Assembly (NCBI RefSeq): GCF_014898175.1
Contig: NZ_CP062948.1
Span: forward strand, 2,356,001 to 2,420,000
Source of the DNA: Bifidobacterium lemurum
GTDB lineage: Bacteria; Actinomycetota; Actinomycetes; Actinomycetales; Bifidobacteriaceae
Length of the DNA stretch: 64,000 nucleotides
Reading direction: 5' to 3'
Shown: positions 8,037 through 16,319 of the stretch, piece after piece
Layout of the letters: each line of letters opens with the position of its first letter
Numbering within the stretch: the stretch's first letter is position 1
Notes under the pieces: generated by a model
Databases searched by the model: none
What the model was told of the DNA's origin: nothing
The model's input: the letters and a program-made list of their open reading frames with translations, nothing else
Position numbers and translations under genes: made by a program

Positions 8037-9161
8037 ATGTCTCAGGAAATTGAAATCGGTTTGGGCAAAAAAGCCCGTCTCGCGTATTCGTTGGACGATG
8101 TGGCCATCGTTCCCTCCCGTCGCACGCGCGACAGCGAGGATGTGTCGACCTCGTGGCAGATCGACGCCTATGAGTTCGACGTGCCGGTGATCGGCGCGCC
8201 CATGGATTCGGTGACGAGTCCCGCGACCGCCATCGCCATGGGGCGTCTCGGCGCGCTCGGCGTGCTCGACCTCGAAGGCCTGTGGACCCGCTACGACGAT
8301 CCGACCCCGCTGCTGGACGAGATCGCGAATCTGCCGGCGGAACGCGCCACCGCGCGCATCCAGGAGATCTACGCGGAGCCGATCAAGGCGGAGCTCATCA
8401 CCCGTCGCCTGCATGAGATCCGCGACGCCGGCGTCACGGTGGCCGGCGCGCTCTCCCCGCAGCGCACCCAGCAGTTCTATTCGACCGTCGTCGAGGCGGG
8501 CGTCGACCTGTTCGTGATCCGCGGCACCGTGGTGTCCGCCGAACATGTGTCGATGGGGCATGAGCCGTTGAACCTGAAGAAGTTCATCTACGATCTCGAC
8601 GTGCCGGTGATCGTGGGCGGCGCCGCCAACTACACCGCCGCGCTGCATCTGATGCGCACCGGCGCGGCCGGCGTGCTCGTCGGGTTCGGCGGCGGCGCCG
8701 TGTCCGCCACCCGCCAGACCATCGGCGTGCAGGCGCCGATGGCCACCGCGATCGCCGACGTGGCCGAGGCCCGACGCGACTATATGGACGAGTCCGGCGG
8801 CCGCTACGTGCAGGTCATCGCCGACGGCGGCATGGGCGATTCCGGTAGCTTCGTCAAGGCGTTGGCTCTGGGCGCGGACGCCGTGATGCTGGGCGCGCCG
8901 CTCGCGCGCGCGTCCGAAGCGCCGGGCAAAGGCACGCATTGGGGCGCGGAGGCCCGTCACCAGACCCTGCCGCGCGGCTACCGCACCACGGTGGGCACGG
9001 TCGGTCCTCTGGAGCGGATCCTGTTCGGTCCCAGCCATGTGGCGGACGGCACCACCAACTTCGTCGGCGCGCTGCGTCGCGCGATGGCGTCGACGGGATA
9101 CATCGACGTGAAGAACTTCCAGCGTTGCGGCATGGTGGTGAACCCCAACTCCATACTCTGA
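8037..9161 (+). CDS. guaB3: GuaB3-family IMP dehydrogenase-related protein
   Basis: 374-aa TIM-barrel protein of the actinobacterial GuaB3 family. It starts MSQEIEIGLGKKARLAYSLD and has the early GAPMDSVTSP motif and phosphate-binding glycines in VIADGGMGDSGSF. It lacks the CBS pair of GuaB. Family members annotated as IMP dehydrogenases have been reassessed in some actinobacteria as GMP reductase-like, so the reaction is uncertain, but purine-nucleotide interconversion is likely. The start is chosen because the family N-terminus begins here and a promoter ends seven bases upstream. Confidence 0.85.
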   Translation: MSQEIEIGLGKKARLAYSLDDVAIVPSRRTRDSEDVSTSWQIDAYEFDVPVIGAPMDSVTSPATAIAMGRLGALGVLDLEGLWTRYDDPTPLLDEIANLPAERATARIQEIYAEPIKAELITRRLHEIRDAGVTVAGALSPQRTQQFYSTVVEAGVDLFVIRGTVVSAEHVSMGHEPLNLKKFIYDLDVPVIVGGAANYTAALHLMRTGAAGVLVGFGGGAVSATRQTIGVQAPMATAIADVAEARRDYMDESGGRYVQVIADGGMGDSGSFVKALALGADAVMLGAPLARASEAPGKGTHWGAEARHQTLPRGYRTTVGTVGPLERILFGPSHVADGTTNFVGALRRAMASTGYIDVKNFQRCGMVVNPNSIL

Positions 9162-9163
9162 AG

Positions 9164-9190
9164 TTATCCACGGTTATCCACTTATGCACA
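9164..9190 (+). promoter_or_regulatory. Cluster of three DnaA-box-like sites
   Basis: TTATCCACG (9164), TTATCCACT (9174) and TTATGCACA (9182) lie in tandem on one strand. The third fits TTATNCACA fully and the other two have one mismatch each. They fall between the guaB3 stop and its terminator. DnaA binding is inferred from the motif only. Confidence 0.45.
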
Positions 9191-9223
9191 GGAGCGTCCG
9201 GTCGGCTTGACTGGACGCTCCTG
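9189..9223 (+). terminator. Terminator after guaB3
   Basis: CAGGAGCGTCCGGTC / GACTGGACGCTCCTG form a long stem with one mismatch and a short loop, followed by TTGTGTTGTG. Its first bases overlap the third DnaA-like box. Confidence 0.7.
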
Positions 9224-9286
9224 TTGTGTTGTGCTGATGCATAGCCGCCAACGATGACGGCGTTGAGTAGAGAAGGGAAAGAACCC

Positions 9287-9811
9287 GTGCAGCAGTACAA
9301 CCATGACTCCATCCAGAACGATAACGACGCCAGTGGGATTCTGCCCATTCGCGAACGCCGTCCCATTCCCGCAAGCGACGGGTTCATCGTCACCGAGCTG
9401 TCCGAACGCCCGGTGAAGTACCATATCGCCCGCACCTTCCACGGAGGGCCGAACGACGCCGAATGCCATTCGTTGGCGATGTCGTCGTGCCGCGTCGTCT
9501 GCTATGCGACGGATGCGGTGCGCGGCAAGATCAACGTCGAGCATCTGCACCGGGCCATGACCTCGCAATGCATGGACCGTCTGCAGACCATGGCGTATCT
9601 GGTCGACACCCATATGCTCACCCATCCCGAACTGAAGGCGCGGTTCTGCTATCTTCCCGCCATCCCGCACTGGATCACCGGCATGCTGATCAGCGACGAC
9701 ACCTTGGAGACGGCCGTGCAACTGACCATCGGCCGCGACGCGTATCTGGCGAATATGAAATTCGAGATGATCGGCTCGAGGTGGATGTGCACCTACGCCG
9801 ACCTCGGCTGA
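9287..9811 (+). CDS. Actinobacterial hypothetical protein (Rv3235-like)
   Basis: 174 aa from GTG 9287, which follows GAAGGGAAAG at normal spacing; an ATG at 9254 gives an 11-residue extension without a ribosome site. It is soluble, with no signal or membrane segment. The later half (TGMLISDDTLETAVQLTIG, then SRWMCTYADLG) resembles the small Rv3235-type family of actinobacteria, whose role is unknown. It stands alone between guaB3 and the second acyl-CoA synthetase. Confidence 0.6.
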   Translation: MQQYNHDSIQNDNDASGILPIRERRPIPASDGFIVTELSERPVKYHIARTFHGGPNDAECHSLAMSSCRVVCYATDAVRGKINVEHLHRAMTSQCMDRLQTMAYLVDTHMLTHPELKARFCYLPAIPHWITGMLISDDTLETAVQLTIGRDAYLANMKFEMIGSRWMCTYADLG

Positions 9812-9883
9812 AGCGAGCCGTCCGCCGCACGCGCGCGACGGGGGCCGGCGGCGCGGCAGCGTGCCGCCGAGCCCGATACGGCC

Positions 9884-9889
9884 TATAGT
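9884..9889 (+). promoter_or_regulatory. -10 box of the second fadD
   Basis: TATAGT lies seven bases before ATG 9897, implying a leaderless transcript. No good -35 is seen. Confidence 0.4.
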
Positions 9890-9896
9890 GGTGCGT

Positions 9897-12002
9897 ATGT
9901 TGCGTGAATATATCTCCGATCCCCGGTACATCACCACCGAGGAAGACACGATTTTCGCCTTGCTGGCCAACCGGGCCGAAGCGGATCCCGACGACCTCAT
10001 CGCCCAGTGGCAGGATGGCGAGACCCGTCAGTGGCGGGACGTGACCGCAGGGCAGATGCTCTCGCGCGTGCGTGCCGTCGCCAAAGGTCTGATGGGATTG
10101 GGCGCCAAGCCCGGCAGCATGGTGGCCGTCTACTCGGCCACATGCTATGAGTGGGGCGTGGTCGACTTCGCATGCGCCGCCATCGGCGCTGTGAGCGTGC
10201 CGATCTACGAGACCGATTCCGCGAAACAGGCGGCCTCCATCATTGACGACACCATGCCGTTGATCGCGTTCGCCGGCGATTACGACCATGCCCAGACCCT
10301 CGAGCAGATCCGGGCCGACCGCGCGCATCTCGCATACGTGTTCAATTTCAAAGCGGACGGACTCGACGCGGTGGCCGACTTCGGCGAACGGGTGGACGAC
10401 GACGAGCTCGACCGTGCCATCGCGCGCGTCAAAGCGGACGACCTGTCCACCATCGTCTACACCTCCGGCTCCACGGGCAAGCCGAAGGGGGCGATGCTCT
10501 CGCACCGCAACTTCACCCATATCGTCCACAACGGCTATGAGATCCTCAACAACGTGCTCTACCAGCCGAACCGTCTGCTGCTGTTCCTGCCGCTGGCGCA
10601 CTGCTTCGCGCGCTACATCCAGTACGTGGCCATCGGCGGGCACGGCGTGGTGGGCTATGTGCCCAGCGCCAAGCATCTGCTCGCCGACCTGCGCTCCTTC
10701 AAGCCGACCTATCTGCTGGGCGTGCCGCGTGTGTTCGAGAAGGTCTACAACGCCGCCTCCCAGAAGGCGGGCGCCGGCATCAAAGGCCGCATCTTCGCCC
10801 GGGCGTTCGCGCATTTCGTCCAATGGTCGAAGGATGAGCAGGCGGGTGGGGGACATTCCCCCATCGCGCGGCTCAGGCACATGTTCTACATGCAGACCGT
10901 CGGCACCTCGGTGCGTTCCGCCTTGGGGCCGAACCTCAGGTACCTGGCGTGCGGCGGCGCCCCGCTCAACGCCGACCTGGCGCATTTCTTCAACGGCATG
11001 GACGACATCACGTTCATCCAGGGGTATGGCATGACCGAGACGGCCGCCCCGATGCTCGTCAACTGGGAGGACGACAACGTGGTCGGTTCCGTCGGCAAGC
11101 CGGGACCGGGCATGGGCGTGCGTCTCGGAGAGGATGACGAGCTGCTGCTCACCGGTCCCAACGTGTTCCTCGGCTACTACAAGCAACCCGAGCTCACCGC
11201 CGCCGCCATGACCGAGGACGGATGGATCCGCTCCGGCGATCTGGGCGTCATCGACGAGAACGGCTTCGTGACCATCACCGGACGCAAGAAGGACATCATC
11301 ATCACCGCGGGCGGCAAGAACGTCAGCCCGGCTCCCATGGAGGACGTGATCAACACCTGCCCGATCATCTCCCACACGGTCGTCGTGGGCGACGGCAAGC
11401 CGTTCATCGCGGCGTTGGTCGAACTCGACGACGAGATGACGCGCTCGTGGCTGGGCTCGCAGGGGCTCAACGCGGATATGTCGATGTCCGAGGTCGCGCA
11501 AAGCGACGCGGTGCGCGCGTTCATCCAGCAATACATCGATTTGGCGAACGCGAACGTGTCGCGCGCCGAATCGGTGCGCAAATTCGTCATCCTCGACGAG
11601 GAGTTCACCCAGGAGGCCGGCACGCTCACGCCGAGCATGAAGATGGTCCGCCCGAAGGTGCTCGCCCGCTACGCCGATCTGATCGAGAGCGAGCTGTATG
11701 CGCCCAAGGCCTCCTCAAGGCCGGTGCCGGCCACCGCGAGGATCATCGACCGCACCACGGAGACGGTGCAGCAGATGAGCGAATCGGTCAAGCAGGCCTC
11801 GGAGAACATGAGCCCGAAGATGCGGCAGGCGTACGAGCGCACGCGCGCCAGCGTGTCGGATTCGCTTGCTACCGTGTCGGAGAAGATCAAGAAGCAGCAG
11901 CCGGACGGATTCGAGGCGGATGACGACGCCCCGGCCGCCGGCGGAGCTGAGGACCTGCCCGCCGCCGACGACGCGGCCGGCGCGACCAATGAGGAGCAGT
12001 GA
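9897..12002 (+). CDS. Long-chain acyl-CoA synthetase, copy 2, with C-terminal tail
   Basis: AMP-forming acyl-CoA ligase of 701 aa. STIVYTSGSTGKPKG begins at about residue 184, YGMTETAAP is intact, and TGRKKDIIITAGGKN is complete. It shares architecture and many phrases with the copy at 3.0 kb. Unlike that copy it has about 100 extra residues after the enzyme domain: first a helical, amphipathic stretch (QQMSESVKQASENMSPKMRQ), then an acidic, Ala/Asp-rich end. The tail could mediate membrane or partner contact (inference). The deformylase gene follows after three bases, suggesting co-transcription. Confidence 0.9.
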   Translation: MLREYISDPRYITTEEDTIFALLANRAEADPDDLIAQWQDGETRQWRDVTAGQMLSRVRAVAKGLMGLGAKPGSMVAVYSATCYEWGVVDFACAAIGAVSVPIYETDSAKQAASIIDDTMPLIAFAGDYDHAQTLEQIRADRAHLAYVFNFKADGLDAVADFGERVDDDELDRAIARVKADDLSTIVYTSGSTGKPKGAMLSHRNFTHIVHNGYEILNNVLYQPNRLLLFLPLAHCFARYIQYVAIGGHGVVGYVPSAKHLLADLRSFKPTYLLGVPRVFEKVYNAASQKAGAGIKGRIFARAFAHFVQWSKDEQAGGGHSPIARLRHMFYMQTVGTSVRSALGPNLRYLACGGAPLNADLAHFFNGMDDITFIQGYGMTETAAPMLVNWEDDNVVGSVGKPGPGMGVRLGEDDELLLTGPNVFLGYYKQPELTAAAMTEDGWIRSGDLGVIDENGFVTITGRKKDIIITAGGKNVSPAPMEDVINTCPIISHTVVVGDGKPFIAALVELDDEMTRSWLGSQGLNADMSMSEVAQSDAVRAFIQQYIDLANANVSRAESVRKFVILDEEFTQEAGTLTPSMKMVRPKVLARYADLIESELYAPKASSRPVPATARIIDRTTETVQQMSESVKQASENMSPKMRQAYERTRASVSDSLATVSEKIKKQQPDGFEADDDAPAAGGAEDLPAADDAAGATNEEQ

Positions 12003-12005
12003 GTT

Positions 12006-12491
12006 TTGGCAATCCGTGAGATTCGTGTCGTACCCGATCCCGTGCTGCGCACGCCTTGCGACGAGATCAAGGAGATCACCCCGGCCGTGCGCCGCCTGGT
12101 CGACGACCTTGTCGAAACCGTGGACGATCCCGGGAGGGCGGGCCTGTCCGCCAACCAGATCGGCGTGAACCTTCGCGCCTTCTCCTACAACATCGACGGC
12201 AAGGTGGGCTATGTGCTCAACCCGGTGCTCGAGGAGACCAGCGGCGAGCAGTACGGCGACGAGGGATGCCTGTCCGTGCCCGGCCTGTGGTACAAGACCC
12301 GCCGCGCCGACTACGCGCGCGTGCGCGGCATCGACCTCGACGGCAAGCCGGTCGTGCTCGAAGGGCATGGATTGATGGGGCGCATGCTTCAGCATGAATG
12401 CGACCATCTCGACGGCCATGTCTACCTCGACCGTCTGGAGAAGGAGGAGCGCCGCGCCGCGCTCAAATACATGCGCGAACACGCCAAGTGA
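12006..12491 (+). CDS. def: Peptide deformylase
   Basis: Removes the formyl group from N-terminal formyl-Met of nascent proteins; metal-dependent; 161 aa. The three motifs are present: GLSANQIG (usually GLAAPQIG, so a variant), EGCLSVPG with the metal Cys, and HECDH with both metal His and the catalytic Glu. Start is TTG 12006 after GAGGAG, three bases past the upstream ligase stop. Actinobacteria often have several deformylases, and the variant first motif suggests a divergent type. Confidence 0.92.
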   Translation: MAIREIRVVPDPVLRTPCDEIKEITPAVRRLVDDLVETVDDPGRAGLSANQIGVNLRAFSYNIDGKVGYVLNPVLEETSGEQYGDEGCLSVPGLWYKTRRADYARVRGIDLDGKPVVLEGHGLMGRMLQHECDHLDGHVYLDRLEKEERRAALKYMREHAK

Positions 12492-12568
12492 GTTTTCCGC
12501 CATAGGGCGATTCCGACATTCGGGGGCGCATCACCGTGTCGGATGTCGCTTGGCGTATCGGACTTTTC

Positions 12569-12596
12569 CGTCATGCCGAGCGGAGTCGAGGCATCT
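12569..12596. repeat. Intergenic repeat of the GTCATGCCGAGCG...GAGTCGA...CATCT family
   Basis: One unit, TCATGCCGAGCGGAGTCGAG followed by GCATCT. Related units lie at 25.73-25.90 kb and 34.18-34.35 kb. It directly precedes the def terminator. Confidence 0.6.
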
Positions 12597-12600
12597 CATC

Positions 12601-12627
12601 AAAACCCCGTCCCAATGGCGGGGTTTT
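12601..12627 (+). terminator. Terminator after def
   Basis: AAAACCCCG / CGGGGTTTT around a nine-base loop gives a GC stem ending in TTTT, between def and the rpsB leader. Confidence 0.65.
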
Positions 12628-12837
12628 ATGCTACTGTGGGAACTTGTGTGTGCCACCCCGGTTTCCGGGCGCGGTCGCAGGCGTTCGGGGCCACCCAACT
12701 GATCCCTACCGGCACGCACGCATATCGCGCCATGTCCGCGACGGCCTGTGTCGGTCGGCTGACCTCCCGAAAGGGAGCGACGCTGCACGCAGGTGCGCAT
12801 GGCCAGGCAAGAACCGACAATGAAAGGTAGCATTACC
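12628..12837 (+). promoter_or_regulatory. rpsB promoter and long 5' leader
   Basis: After the def terminator, TATGCT/TACTGT at about 12627-12637 could be the -10. About 200 bases without a gene then lead to rpsB. They contain a CTCCCGAAAGGGAG hairpin with a GAAA loop near 12765-12778 and other GC-rich stems. Ribosomal S2 mRNAs often have autoregulatory leaders. Whether this is one is inference. Confidence 0.4.
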
Positions 12838-13665
12838 ATGGCTCAGATCGCTATGAGCGACATGCTGAAGGCCGGCCTGCACTTCGGCCATCAGACCCGC
12901 CGCTGGAACCCGAAGATGAAGCAGTTCATCCTCACCCAGCGCAACGGCATCCACATCATCAACCTGTTCAAGTCGCTCGACATGATCGACAAGGCGTACG
13001 ACTTCATCAAGACCACCGTGGCCCACAACGGCACCGTGCTCTTCGTCGGCACCAAGAAGCAGGCCCAGGAGGCCGTGTCCAACCAGGCCGTCCGCGTGAA
13101 CATGCCCTACGTCTCCGAGCGTTGGCTCGGCGGCATGCTGACCAACTTCCAGACCGTGTCCAAGCGCGTCAACCGCCTCAAGGAACTTGAGGAGATGGAC
13201 TTCTCCGACGTGCGCGGCTCCGGCCTGACCAAGAAGGAACTGCTGCTGCTCGAGCGCGAGAAGGACAAGCTCAACAAGCAGCTGGGCGGTATCCGCAACA
13301 TGACCCGCACGCCGTCCGCGATGTTCGTCGTCGACATCAACAAGGAGGCGCTGGCCGTCGAGGAAGCCCACAAGCTGGGCATCCCGGTCATCGCCATCGT
13401 CGACACCAACACCGATCCGGAAGCCGTCGAGTACCCGATTCCGGCGAACGATGACGCCATCCGCGGCATCGAACTGCTGACCAGCCTCATGGCTGACGCG
13501 GTCGCCGAGGGCCTCATCGAACGTTCCGGCAAGGCCACCAAGGCCGAAGGCGAGACCGCCGAGCAGCCGATGGCCGCTTGGGAGAAGGAGCTCCTGGAGA
13601 ACCAGGCCGCTCCCGCCGAGGAAGCCGTCGAAGCCGAGTCCACCGAGGCCGAGAAGGCCGAGTGA
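12838..13665 (+). CDS. rpsB: 30S ribosomal protein S2
   Basis: Structural protein of the small subunit, 275 aa. It begins [20 protein letters not shown] and carries WNPKMKQFI and [13 protein letters not shown], all diagnostic of S2. The start at 12838 matches the family N-terminus; an upstream in-frame ATG at 12793 lies in the leader and is rejected. An acidic Glu/Ala tail ends the protein, as in other actinobacteria. tsf follows after 79 bases. Confidence 0.97.
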   Translation: MAQIAMSDMLKAGLHFGHQTRRWNPKMKQFILTQRNGIHIINLFKSLDMIDKAYDFIKTTVAHNGTVLFVGTKKQAQEAVSNQAVRVNMPYVSERWLGGMLTNFQTVSKRVNRLKELEEMDFSDVRGSGLTKKELLLLEREKDKLNKQLGGIRNMTRTPSAMFVVDINKEALAVEEAHKLGIPVIAIVDTNTDPEAVEYPIPANDDAIRGIELLTSLMADAVAEGLIERSGKATKAEGETAEQPMAAWEKELLENQAAPAEEAVEAESTEAEKAE

Positions 13666-13679
13666 ATCCGACCGTGAAT

Positions 13680-13702
13680 GGGAGGCGTGTGAAGCGCCTC
13701 CC
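13680..13702 (+). terminator. Intercistronic hairpin between rpsB and tsf
   Basis: GGGAGGCG / CGCCTCCC around a seven-base loop. No long T run follows, so it may be a partial terminator or mRNA processing/stability element setting the S2:EF-Ts ratio. Confidence 0.5.
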
Positions 13703-13744
13703 GGTTTACGGGACAATCACACTTTCAACAAGGGAGACAAACAC

Positions 13745-14596
13745 ATGGCAGCAATTACCGCCGCTCTGATCAAGCAGGTGCGTGAAGACACCGGCGCCGG
13801 CATGATGGACGTCAAGAAGGCCCTCACCGAGGCCGAAGGCGACGTCGCCCGCGCCAAGGAGATCATCCGCGCCAAGGGCATCGCCGCCGCCGGCAAGCGC
13901 GAAGGCCGCAAGGCCCAGGAAGGCACCATCGGCTCCAAGGTCGTCGAGACCGCCGAAGGCCAGACCGGCTACGCCGTCGAGCTGAACTCCGAGACCGACT
14001 TCGTGGCCAAGACCCCGAAGTTCGTCGAGTTCACCGACGAGGTGCTCGGCTACGCCGTCGAGGCGAACGCCGAATCCGCCGCCGAGCTGCTGGCCGCCAA
14101 GGTCGGCGACGCCACCGTGAAGGAGGCCGTCGAGGAGGCCGCCGCCCTGTTCGGCGAGCACGTCAAGGTCGGCCAGTTCGCGAAGATCTCCGGCGAGCAC
14201 GTCGAGGTCTACGCCCACAAGAAGTCCGCCGAGATGCCGCCGAGCATCGTCGCGATGATCGCCACCGACAAGGCCGGCGCCGCCGTCGCGCACGAGGCCG
14301 CGCTGCAGATCTCCGCGATGGGCGCCCAGTGGCTGACCCGCGAGGACGTTCCGGCCGATGTGGTCGAGTCCGAGCGTCGCGTCGCCACCGAGAAGTCCCT
14401 CGCCGAGGGCAAGCCGGAGCAGATCGTTCCCAAGATCGTCGAAGGCCGTCTCAACGCCTTCTACAAGGAGAGCGTGCTGCTTGAGCAGTCCTACGTCAAG
14501 GATCCGTCCAAGACCGTCGGCGACCTGTTCAAGGAAGTGGGCGGCAAGGCCGTGGCCTTCGCCCGCGTCGAGGTCGGCAAGGGCGAAGAGGAGTGA
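13745..14596 (+). CDS. tsf: Elongation factor Ts
   Basis: Nucleotide exchange factor for EF-Tu, 283 aa. The N-terminal UBA-like domain has VREDTGAGMMDVKKALTEAE. The signature ELNSETDFVAKTPKF is present. Start ATG 13745 is preceded by AAGGGAGA. Downstream of rpsB as usual, but the gene normally next, pyrH, is 8.6 kb away behind an accessory islet. Confidence 0.97.
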   Translation: MAAITAALIKQVREDTGAGMMDVKKALTEAEGDVARAKEIIRAKGIAAAGKREGRKAQEGTIGSKVVETAEGQTGYAVELNSETDFVAKTPKFVEFTDEVLGYAVEANAESAAELLAAKVGDATVKEAVEEAAALFGEHVKVGQFAKISGEHVEVYAHKKSAEMPPSIVAMIATDKAGAAVAHEAALQISAMGAQWLTREDVPADVVESERRVATEKSLAEGKPEQIVPKIVEGRLNAFYKESVLLEQSYVKDPSKTVGDLFKEVGGKAVAFARVEVGKGEEE

Positions 14597-14643
14597 GCCT
14601 GACTCGCCGTCTTCGGTCATAACCGACTGAACAATACGCATTC

Positions 14644-14676
14644 GGCCGCGCATCCCGATTCGGGTGCGCGGCCTTT
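14644..14676 (+). terminator. Terminator after tsf
   Basis: GGCCGCGCATCCCG / CGGGTGCGCGGCC around ATT, one bulged base, then TTTG. Confidence 0.75.
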
Positions 14677-14761
14677 GCTATGCCAAAACGAGGCGTTTGC
14701 GGTCCTCGTTGATACGGATACGTCGGGCGGCACGGCGGAATATGTCGTTTGATTCGATGGA

Positions 14762-14821
14762 ATAAATCTTGTCTTCGTGGAAGACAAGATTTATGGTATT
14801 CTTGTCTTCCAAGAAGACAAG
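14762..14821. repeat. Two perfect palindromes upstream of the ATPase gene
   Basis: The first, at 14762-14794, has 15-bp perfect arms (ATAAATCTTGTCTTC, GTG spacer, and its complement). The second, at 14799-14823, has 11-bp arms (TTCTTGTCTTC, CAA spacer). The shared CTTGTCTTC cores start 33 bp apart, about three helical turns. This suits either paired dimer-binding operators or tandem mRNA hairpins just ahead of the ATPase start. Confidence 0.65.
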
Positions 14822-14865
14822 AACCTAATTCGATTCTTGTTTGTCGAACAGACGGGAGGCCGGTT

Positions 14866-16233
14866 ATGCCAGTCAATGCCATAGTGCAAGAAAAACTGCT
14901 CGACTTCGAGCAGGAAGGCATTCCGCAGGTATTCGAGCGTGATCTGTCATTGGGGGACGTGCAGTCACCGGCGCGCGGCAATCTGGTGAACGTGGTGGTG
15001 GGGACGCGGCGTTGCGGGAAGACCTACCGCCTCTATCAGGAGATGCGGGCCATTCTTGATGCGGGTTATCCGCGCTCGTCGTTGATGTACTTCAATTTCG
15101 AGGATGAACGTCTCAAGCCGTATTCGCCGGGCCTGTTGGCCGACGTGCTTGACACGTTCTTCGCGATGCACCCTGATGCGAAGAGGGACGGCGCGTTCCT
15201 GTTTTTTGACGAGATCCAAGAGGTCGACGATTGGGGTGCGTTTCTGCGCCGCGTGGTGGATGGAACCAAGGCGACCGTCTATGTGACGGGGGCCTCGTCG
15301 AAGATGCTGTCCGCCGAACTGTCGAGCGAATTTCGTGGACGCGCGCTATCGCGGGAGATGTTCCCCTTGAGTTTTTCGGAGTTCGCGCGATTCCGCGGTG
15401 TGACGGGCGTGCCATTCGGCGATGGCTTCTCATCGAGTGCTCAGGCCGACCTGAGACATGCGTGTGTGGAATATCTGAATCGCGGCGGTTTCATCGCGCC
15501 GTTGCGGTTGAGCCCCTCGGAGGGCATGCTGCTGTTGCAGGAGTACGCGTATCGCACCGTCGCCCTGGATGTTGTGGAGCGGTATGGGTTGAGGAATCCG
15601 CGTGTGGCTTCGATGTTCGTCGCGCGTTGTCTGGCCTCGTCCGGCAGGGAACTTTCCGTGAACAAGGTGTATGGCGATATCAGAAGCCGCGGGGTTTCCG
15701 TTTCTCGTGAGACGCTGGGCAACCTGTTGGCGTACTACGAGGACGCGTTTCTGGTGTTTCCGGTGGGCGAGCTGTCCCGCGCCATCGCCGACAATCCGCG
15801 TTCCGTGTCGAAAATCTACGCCGTCGATCCCGGCATGTTCGCCGCATTCGCCCCCGCCTCCACCGTGGATGCGGGTCAGCGCTTGGAAACGGCGGTATAC
15901 GATAAGCTTCGCCGCGGCGCGACCTACGCGCGTAAAGGCGCGGTGTCCCGATTGTTTGTCGAGGATGGCGGTTCCCGGCATGAAGTCGATTTTGTGGTGG
16001 GGGACGCCATGCTGATGGATGCCTATCGGTTGGTGCAGGTCAGCGTGGACATGGCGGACGCGAAAACCCGGTCCCGCGAGCTGTCGGCTCTGGACTCAGC
16101 CATGAGACGTTATGGAATATCCGAGTCGACGGTGGTGACCATGGACGAGGAATCGGACGAACATGTTTCATCGGGCACCATACACATCGTCCCCGCATGG
16201 AAGTGGCTTTTGGATGGCGGCGATGCCTCGTGA
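14866..16233 (+). CDS. AAA ATPase with DUF4143-like C-terminal domain
   Basis: 455-aa protein of the widespread AAA_14/DUF4143 type. Walker A is VGTRRCGKTYRL near residue 45. A Walker-B-like LFFDEIQEVDDW and VTGASSKMLSAELSSEFRGR (sensor/arginine-finger region) follow. The C-terminal part has HEVDFVVGD and then LVQVS, resembling the ExD...QxS core of a PD-(D/E)xK-like fold. The function of the family is not established. Start is ATG 14866 after GGGAGG; an earlier start would read through the palindromes. Isolated between tsf and the MocR gene. Confidence 0.75.
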   Translation: MPVNAIVQEKLLDFEQEGIPQVFERDLSLGDVQSPARGNLVNVVVGTRRCGKTYRLYQEMRAILDAGYPRSSLMYFNFEDERLKPYSPGLLADVLDTFFAMHPDAKRDGAFLFFDEIQEVDDWGAFLRRVVDGTKATVYVTGASSKMLSAELSSEFRGRALSREMFPLSFSEFARFRGVTGVPFGDGFSSSAQADLRHACVEYLNRGGFIAPLRLSPSEGMLLLQEYAYRTVALDVVERYGLRNPRVASMFVARCLASSGRELSVNKVYGDIRSRGVSVSRETLGNLLAYYEDAFLVFPVGELSRAIADNPRSVSKIYAVDPGMFAAFAPASTVDAGQRLETAVYDKLRRGATYARKGAVSRLFVEDGGSRHEVDFVVGDAMLMDAYRLVQVSVDMADAKTRSRELSALDSAMRRYGISESTVVTMDEESDEHVSSGTIHIVPAWKWLLDGGDAS

Positions 16234-16319
16234 CCGGTCGATCTCCCCGAACGCTTCGATGACGGTGATTCTCCGCTCGTGGAAGAACGCGGAACGCGCC
16301 TCATCCGCATACGGCCGCG

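Noticed and set aside
9690..11531. 613-residue open frame opposite the second acyl-CoA synthetase
   Set aside because: Antisense shadow caused by codon bias; the plus-strand enzyme motifs are complete.
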